From PoT sp049331405 (lineage in GTDB: Bacteria > Planctomycetota > Planctomycetia > Isosphaerales > Isosphaeraceae), in NCBI RefSeq assembly GCF_049331405.1, contig NZ_CP186275.1:284126-348125 (forward strand): a stretch of DNA of 64,000 nucleotides, in the 5' to 3' direction. The translations under genes and the position numbers were made by a program. The notes beneath the pieces were generated by a model. The model was given only the letters and a program-made list of their open reading frames with translations, did not search any database and was not told the origin of the DNA. Positions 61,001 through 64,000 of the stretch are shown piece after piece (position 1 is the first letter of the stretch; the number at the start of each line of letters is the position of its first letter).

Positions 61001-64000
61001 GTGCGTCCCCCGGGTCGGGTCGGTGACGATCTTGACGACCGGCGAGCCGTCGAGGCCGCTGCTGATGTCGGTCCAGGCGTTGCCGTTGTTGACCGTGCCG
61101 CCGCCGGTCTGCGTGACGTAGGCGTGGCCCCCGACCGTCCCCGCATACACGACGTTGTTCAGGTTCCCCACGCCGGCCGGGCCTTGCGGGTCGGGCGCCC
61201 CGTAGGTCAGGGCCGAGGTGTAGGACCCGTCGAGGTCGCCCGGGTTGGCGATCACGAGCCAGGTCTTGCCCTGGTCGATCGTCGAGAAGATCTGGCCCGT
61301 GTTCGAGCCGATGATGACCTCATTGCCGTCGATCGGGTTGATCGTGAACCCGCCCTGGGCGATCCCTCCCTTGTAGGTCTGCGAGAAGTTCGGCCACTGG
61401 GCGACGTTCTGCACCAGGCCCGTCGTCCTGGAGACGAACGGCCCGCCGTTGACGCTGACCAGGAAGAAGTCGGAGCCGCTGCCGCCGAGCAGCGGGCTCG
61501 GATACGAGTAGATATAAACGACCCGGTTCCCCTGGGAGTCGGCCTGCTGGCTGACCTGCACGCCCACGCCGTCGAACTCGCCGTTGAGGGTGCCGTTGCC
61601 GTCCCTGGGGGCGTTCCAGGTGAGGTTGCCGTTGTTCAGGACGGTCGGGTCAGACTGGCTCATCCCCGAGCCGACGCCGTTGCCGTAGAGCATCGCCGCG
61701 GCCACCTGCGCCCCGAGGTTGCTCGGCTGCGCGGCGCCGTAGAAGTACTGGGCGAGCTGGAGGTTGCCGTTGCGCGAGTAGGTCGGCGACGTCGCCGTGC
61801 CGATCCCCGCGCTCAGCTTCCCGTTGATGTCGACGCCCGTGAATACCCCCTGGTTGTCCCCCACGATCAGCCGCGAGTGCCCGGTCAGCGGGTCGACGAC
61901 CGAGAGCAGGCTGTGCACATTCGTGGAAGCGACCTGGTCGTTCGGGCTCGACTTGATCAGCTCGTCGAACGGGATCCAGGTGATGTTCGAGCCGTCGTTG
62001 GTGAACGTGCCGCTGTTGGTGATCAGCAGCGTCGTGTTGGTGCTGTAGGGGGCGCTCGGATCCTGGAGCAGGTTGATGAACTGGAGGTTGCTGGGGAAGG
62101 ACTGCTGGAGCAGCAGGTTCGGCGGCCCGTTGTTGACGTTCTGGACCTGGAGCCCGCCCACCGTGTTCGCCTGCAGGGCCCCGCCGTCGGGCCGGGTCGC
62201 CGAGTAGGCGACGTCGGAGTGCGAGTCGAAGATGTTCGAGATGTCGATCCGGATCAGGCCCGACTGCTGGTCGATCGAGCTGCCGCCGAAGTAGACGACG
62301 CTCGGGTTCGTCGGGTCGACCGACAGCGACATGTTCGACGCCGACCAGAGGTCGCCCGGGGCGTTGTAAACCGGCTGGTTCGGGTTGTTGGTCGGGATCG
62401 AGTTGAGGTTGTTGCCGTTGAGCGGCAGGGTCCCCGTGCGGATCTTGGTCCAGGTCGCCCCGTTGTCCTTGGTGACGTAGAGGCCGACGAGGCTGTTGCC
62501 GTCGGTCGAGGCCACGGCGGCGTAGAGCCAGCCTTCGTAGAGCGTGTTGAAGAGGGTCGCGTTCGGGTCGGTCGACGGGACCAGCCCCGGCTTGGCCAGG
62601 ACGATGCGCCCGAGGTTCGCCGTCGGGAAGGTGCCGTTATTGACCGGGATCGGCGCCGCCTGGCCGTTCTGGATGATCCCCGGGTTGCGGATCAACGGGT
62701 CGATGTTGCCGCCGGCCATCAGGTTCAGGGTCTGGCCCCGGTTCGGGCTGATGTAGACGCCCGGGGCCGTCGGCAAGGCGCCGTTGGCGTTGGGAGACGA
62801 TGCGAACGAGACGTAGAGGGTGTTCACGTTGCCGGTCGGGTTGCTCACCGCGTTGACCGTGGCGCTGTTGGAGTCGAAGCTGATGTCGGTGGCGTTCGTC
62901 CCCTGCACCGTGTCGCTCGAAAGCTTCTGCCAGGTCGCGCCCGAGTCGGAGCTCCGATAGAGGCCGCCGAGTCCATTGCTGCCGCCGGTGGCCGGGTTGA
63001 TGCCGCTGGACATCGCGGCGTAGATGATGACGTGGCCGTCGGGCGTGGGGTGCGGGTCGATGAGGACCTTGTTGGTGCTCGTCCCGCCGTTGGCGGCGAA
63101 CTGGTTATTCGGCCCGCCGAGCAGGGTCCAGGTCGCCCCGCCGTCCATCGACATGAGGAAGCCGACGCCCCGGCTGACGTCGCCGACCAGGGTCGAGCTA
63201 GAGGCGAACGAGCTGGCGTAGCCGACCCCCGTCCCCGCCACGATGATCGACTGGTTCGGGTCGTTGTTCCGCCCGAAGACGGCGATGCTGCCGATGTTCA
63301 TCCCGAACGTCGGCCCGAAGTTCGTCAGGGGGATGTAGGTCGGGCCCTTGGGGTCGGCCGTCAGGAAGTTGTTGGTCTTCCAGACGCCGCCGCTGGCCCC
63401 CGCCACGTACACCGTGTTGCCCGACGGATCCGACGGATCCACCACGATCGACGAGACCGAGCCCGAGTACCCGTTCCCCGGCGGGTTGTTCGTGATCGAC
63501 GCCGCGCCGACGGCCGTCCAGGTGTTGGTGGTCAGCGGGTTGGTGGGGTCGCTGTTGAAGATCCGGAAGCTCGTCGTCGACTGGTCGGCCACCGCCTCGC
63601 CGAGTCCGGTGATCGGCACGCTCTTGGCGAAGGTCAGCGACCAGCTATTGAGCTTGCCCGCGGCCGTGCTCGTGGTCGGGGCGCCGTCGGTGATCTGGAG
63701 CTTCCAGGTCCCGGCCGTCAGGCCGCCGAACGTCGTCCCGAATGAGCCGATCTGCGGCAGGAACTGGCCGAAGAACGGGGGCCCGCCGTTCTGGATCGGC
63801 GTCGACGCCGAGTCGCTGAACGTCGTGTTGGTGAAGTTCGCCTGGGTCCCGGTCGCCCCGACGTTCGAGAAGAGGGTGATCTGCTCCCCGTTCGGGCCGA
63901 TCAGGATGGCCGTGAGGTCCGGGTCGTGCGGATAGGTGATGTTCAGCGTCAGCGTCACCCCTTCCGAGGTGAACGACGACGGCACCGTCAGCAGCGACGT
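52037..64000 (-). CDS. Giant surface protein 3 (5' end outside window): P domains, propeller, Ig-like, unknown embedded domain, FG-GAP
   Basis: At least 3987 residues; the frame is open through base 64000. In order on the minus strand: a P domain (63985-63600); an Asp-box propeller region (63600-61000; GGASGGVWKTNNF, SMDGGATWTLLGG, TIDQGKTWLVIAN); a further P domain (60960-60480); an Ig-like module; five P-domain-like units in a row (59450-57780, each near GLDGTLASGNYKLTILN and WTLNVW); Ig-like modules; an unfamiliar alpha/beta domain (56810-56080); about ten more Ig-like modules (56050-53130); six FG-GAP/VCBS-like modules (53110-52300); and the tail RPSVQSLRQFIAQRRLFF. It is a paralog of giant proteins 1 (N-terminal half) and 2 (C-terminal half). 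Probably a surface or matrix protein; ligand unknown. Confidence 0.9.
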   Translation of the reverse strand, partial: TSLLTVPSSFTSEGVTLTLNITYPHDPDLTAILIGPNGEQITLFSNVGATGTQANFTNTTFSDSASTPIQNGGPPFFGQFLPQIGSFGTTFGGLTAGTWKLQITDGAPTTSTAAGKLNSWSLTFAKSVPITGLGEAVADQSTTSFRIFNSDPTNPLTTNTWTAVGAASITNNPPGNGYSGSVSSIVVDPSDPSGNTVYVAGASGGVWKTNNFLTADPKGPTYIPLTNFGPTFGMNIGSIAVFGRNNDPNQSIIVAGTGVGYASSFASSSTLVGDVSRGVGFLMSMDGGATWTLLGGPNNQFAANGGTSTNKVLIDPHPTPDGHVIIYAAMSSGINPATGGSNGLGGLYRSSDSGATWQKLSSDTVQGTNATDISFDSNSATVNAVSNPTGNVNTLYVSFASSPNANGALPTAPGVYISPNRGQTLNLMAGGNIDPLIRNPGIIQNGQAAPIPVNNGTFPTANLGRIVLAKPGLVPSTDPNATLFNTLYEGWLYAAVASTDGNSLVGLYVTKDNGATWTKIRTGTLPLNGNNLNSIPTNNPNQPVYNAPGDLWSASNMSLSVDPTNPSVVYFGGSSIDQQSGLIRIDISNIFDSHSDVAYSATRPDGGALQANTVGGLQVQNVNNGPPNLLLQQSFPSNLQFINLLQDPSAPYSTNTTLLITNSGTFTNDGSNITWIPFDELIKSSPNDQVASTNVHSLLSVVDPLTGHSRLIVGDNQGVFTGVDINGKLSAGIGTATSPTYSRNGNLQLAQYFYGAAQPSNLGAQVAAAMLYGNGVGSGMSQSDPTVLNNGNLTWNAPRDGNGTLNGEFDGVGVQVSQQADSQGNRVVYIYSYPSPLLGGSGSDFFLVSVNGGPFVSRTTGLVQNVAQWPNFSQTYKGGIAQGGFTINPIDGNEVIIGSNTGQIFSTIDQGKTWLVIANPGDLDGSYTSALTYGAPDPQGPAGVGNLNNVVYAGTVGGHAYVTQTGGGTVNNGNAWTDISSGLDGSPVVKIVTDPTRGTHDAFAVTEGGMDTQTFAAPIPANQPLLFGPGQSLISSLPTISNVNLKAQDISVTVNIAYPAPVTPMPSNQLADIALFLIGPDGTRTQIVGAGEMKGQNMVNTTFDALVPNNPISAQNNNAPYTGTYSAAQLLTPYLNKNIVGDWKLEIDTVGTGVAGQLLSWSLSVKAPGGVYYLPDSTAKPGPDGGYDRQWHNITGDLDENQLNVFGDSSQSQDQLAYLMSMAVDWRYVIPDTTDTLNSAPHPMLYVAGQGGVFRSTDLGHSWTDFPNQGFDGSAADGGYLPNVKISDLNIESGDIDPTTGRAVARPGDPNNLYATTFGQGTFTIRLAPDVFPNTNAPGQPNNFLYLDPASDTGTYNNDGITNDPAPYVDGLSEQSAFGNTVTINLYDQTRDPNHLHPIGTGVTDAAGNFKVKIDQGYFSNSGVQTIAVQATDQSGTKGNVATFSFTLVIAPPAAPGAPGLQSSTDSGTKGDNTTNYNNGPNPPIFGVGGNSPGANVTLDRAPLAFASSAAAVIGDNASYTSTVNIAAGQYDTISKLTLDLSKISFSKPQDLKIVLTGPDGTTIPVNGALGSAINLTGLDGTLASGNYKLTILNTGLSSGTIGGWTLNVWRNTPVDAQSTLPKVATIPAHGSVDTTINVPAGSLPGGATIGGLVLDLSSLQIPTAANLSIKLTGPDGTVVPISAPYGTNVVAGLGGKAAAGDYKLTITNSGGSTGWIGAWALKLNALGGSPTSQVTTLSTPAAIPAAAPTTSKITIPASALANPSATIPGLVLDLTRLGIPDTSKLAVQLTGPDGTSVVIGGPFSKPINIDGFNGKAAAGDYTLSIINLDPTGLNVGSLGSWTIGLAGTNSSGTGPIAPGATATSTVSIPAGAFSATTPQPSVVIPGQGSISELVDVPASTLTSASAKIQSLVLDLSSLKVANTAALTITLAAPDGTTIVVPAPYGNSINLTGLAGHGAAGTYKLTIAYGGGTAGTLGAWTLKVKDDGAGSTAKSYPLPTIADGLVLDLSQFNAAPNATITLKGPDGTVIPVVASNGRYVALAGLNGRLAAGTYTLSVTNNGSAPLTLGSWSLSLPGTITSTVATHSTAASTTGSAPLTVLIADTNNGQGTIPNGVYLYTAAQSDLAGNLSPVGLGQVVTIDATPPAAPAPALTLATDSGQPGQPRNLDDITNVAQPDFQGTTEPNATVTLYVNGVAAGTAVADANGHYLITSTIALNEGLNNITIKSTDLVGNLSATSPNLVVRLDTTPPDPLAPTLVQANDTGFSNTDGVTYDSTPSFSGKAEVSAYAGANGSPLSSGTLVKLFAQLAAPAGQPNNNPVFLIGEALADPVTGQYTVTVGQYITPQPDDAVKFLPDGSYNISALQYDIAGNQSRSLEFGNAGAVVIDGTDSPLHGDNSGPGGTNELGWLYMQEVLNLIEPNVSNGSKIFVALGVDPGAGFGLVTDTIKSVFAQSHLPGDGWTMVLVTGDANIQSYLSGGSAQAITVDNAAAGTISMNQTGFLYITTGNKLGDDLTNSELGILNQHGQDIKNFVNGGGGLYAQTELPSDPNVKPFGWLTSLFPGITPVEQDGGTTGLQITPEGHDIFPDVTTADFEGAIWHNYFTGTFDPLSVVVTVPDPSVSGQIDPLVLASSGSLANTKPSQITVTTTGANPKPPAAPALDATTDSGAKGDNITQFNNGPSNVYPAPILDVASVEAGARVQLFRSTYDPVTKSTGAPVLVNTVFNTGAASATVQVPDTNAGKGAIPDGYYIYTEQITDLSGVVDPISAGTQIRILATAPGTPATLALDASTDSGTYNNDKVTRFNNSVASPSNAPVFDVTNVAANLTVELFRGTKLVGTTASGSGGTVKVADTNGGDGTIADGTYQYHVNFVDVAGNISPVSASLTVVIDHTAPVAPSKIVLDPAADSGTLHNGTATNFNNDPSKTPANSPIFDVSGVEAHATVELYRAAVVNGVAGTPVLVGKVLDSAGGVVKVADTNGGNGIIPNGIYVYSSKQVDLAGNTEDPFSPTTTVTINATAPVAPGLRLDAGSDTGSSNSDGITQITLFHFPTFDLANVVKGGSVELLRDGKVVASLANTAGGTIQLSDTNSLADGSYTYAARQTDLEGNVSVIGTPITVVYDTKAPIAPAAPVLDPASDSGTKGDSSTSSTAPTFDLSNVEAKATVKLMRDGVVVATVTNAAPVNGILTIKDPGPVGDGSHVYTALQTDVAGNVSPISAGAAIDFRPDAPTGVSLDVASDSGVKGDNITNVTSLIIDVTGVAAGSTVNLIRNGLVVASIKSTTGGTVKITDPGPLDAGQYVYAAQQVGSGGSGSQSSPSFTLTVKTSAQQPALILDPGSDSGTQGDDITNVTNPSFDISNVAAGATVTLTRGGKVVATTTSANGGTVVLKDSGPLTNGDYDYLVTQTDVAGNVSLPSPVLTLTVNTTLPQPPTLALDPSTNTGSKTDSITSSTQPIIDLTGINAGATVALYRGGVLIHTFTNVTGGTASYKETAALAAGTYNYTATQTNSVGSLSLMSNPLSVTIDNSVPKAPGVVLDPSSATIDATTTRTVTNVVFDVSGIVPGGVVTLFRDGKAVATATSSAGGTIKLTDPGKVPAGQHSYTAQQTSGSGIQGPAGATALKVTFVATETVLGDYIGNGQAQFAIYRRDDSTGQGTWFIPNVTSNSGLPYGSAALDVPVQGDFLGTGKDQIALYRPSTATWLIPGYTGPDGLQYGKANDDIPVPGDYYGIGSAQVAVYRASTGQWFVGGTANPIVTLGGQPGDIPVPGYYDGPTKFEAAVYRPSTGQWFIQGHSQPIQFGSTDKAHPDIPVPGDYDGVGHTQLALFRPSTQQWFIGTDQPITFGGPGDIPVPGQYFGNGKDQIAVYRQGNPGTLYIGGVAPIQYGGPQDFPVNAPYSYRKPGGIGKLTAQSADFGVSAVSLSTGQGSTASAGKGSAPARPSLSAATANQGSTRIRPQADVARPSVQSLRQFIAQRRLFFLRRGVN

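Overview
The window reads as a chromosomal segment of a GC-rich planctomycete, most likely of the Isosphaeraceae/Gemmatales kind. This rests on gene content, not on a database match: a DUF1559 pseudopilin-like protein, ECF sigma factors with very long C-terminal extensions beyond a membrane segment, LEPR-XLL leader motifs on giant surface proteins, a planctomycete-type duplicated 'GPHxRGCW' protein, and tandem TPR proteins. No rRNA, tRNA, CRISPR array or phage module was seen.

Layout. 1-2.2 kb: NarL-type response regulator (cut by the window edge) and its histidine kinase, minus strand, overlapping by 8 bp. 2.3-3.4 kb: an IS1595-family element with an intact transposase. 3.7-4.9 kb: a Tat-exported aldo/keto reductase with two C-terminal Cys clusters. 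5.1-6.4 kb: a decayed IS with good terminal inverted repeats. 6.4-16 kb: ECF sigma factor 1 with HEAT-like extension, DUF1559 protein, LRR membrane protein, HELGH membrane protein, small hypotheticals and a duplicated-domain planctomycete protein. 16.2-21.7 kb: two tandem paralogous TPR proteins (28 and 7 repeats) separated by a second IS1595-family element with a perfect 8-bp target duplication and a frameshifted transposase. 22-29 kb: cupin, transposase scrap, ECF sigma factor 2 ending in a Hint (intein/hedgehog-type) domain, a rutE-like nitroreductase, and ECF sigma factor 3 ending in a TolC-like coiled-coil region. 29.4-35.4 kb: membrane-anchored beta-propeller, a tandem pair of small zinc-ribbon genes (second broken), a secreted carboxypeptidase-regulatory/thioredoxin protein, and a small ECF sigma factor overlapping a four-helix membrane protein. 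35.5-64 kb: three giant minus-strand surface proteins (3277, 1352 and at least 3987 residues) built from P domains, Asp-box propellers, Ig-like modules and FG-GAP/VCBS-like modules. Genes 2 and 3 end in a shared basic tail, and each gene is followed by a strong GC-rich hairpin.

How the parts relate. The recurring theme is signalling across the envelope. Three sigma factors share one plan (sigma2-sigma4, one membrane segment, then a large extracytoplasmic module) but carry three different outer modules. Sigma 2 and sigma 3 share an upstream motif, TGYAAS-N21-TATMAG, which may be their promoter. The giant proteins form a co-oriented paralogous family of cell-surface proteins. The most unusual items are the sigma factor fused to a Hint domain with its catalytic Cys, His and terminal Asn present, the sigma factor fused to a TolC-like helical domain, and an IS transposase that seems to need slippage on an A6 run where its relative has A7. 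Very long plus-strand open frames opposite the giant genes are codon-bias shadows and are not annotated.
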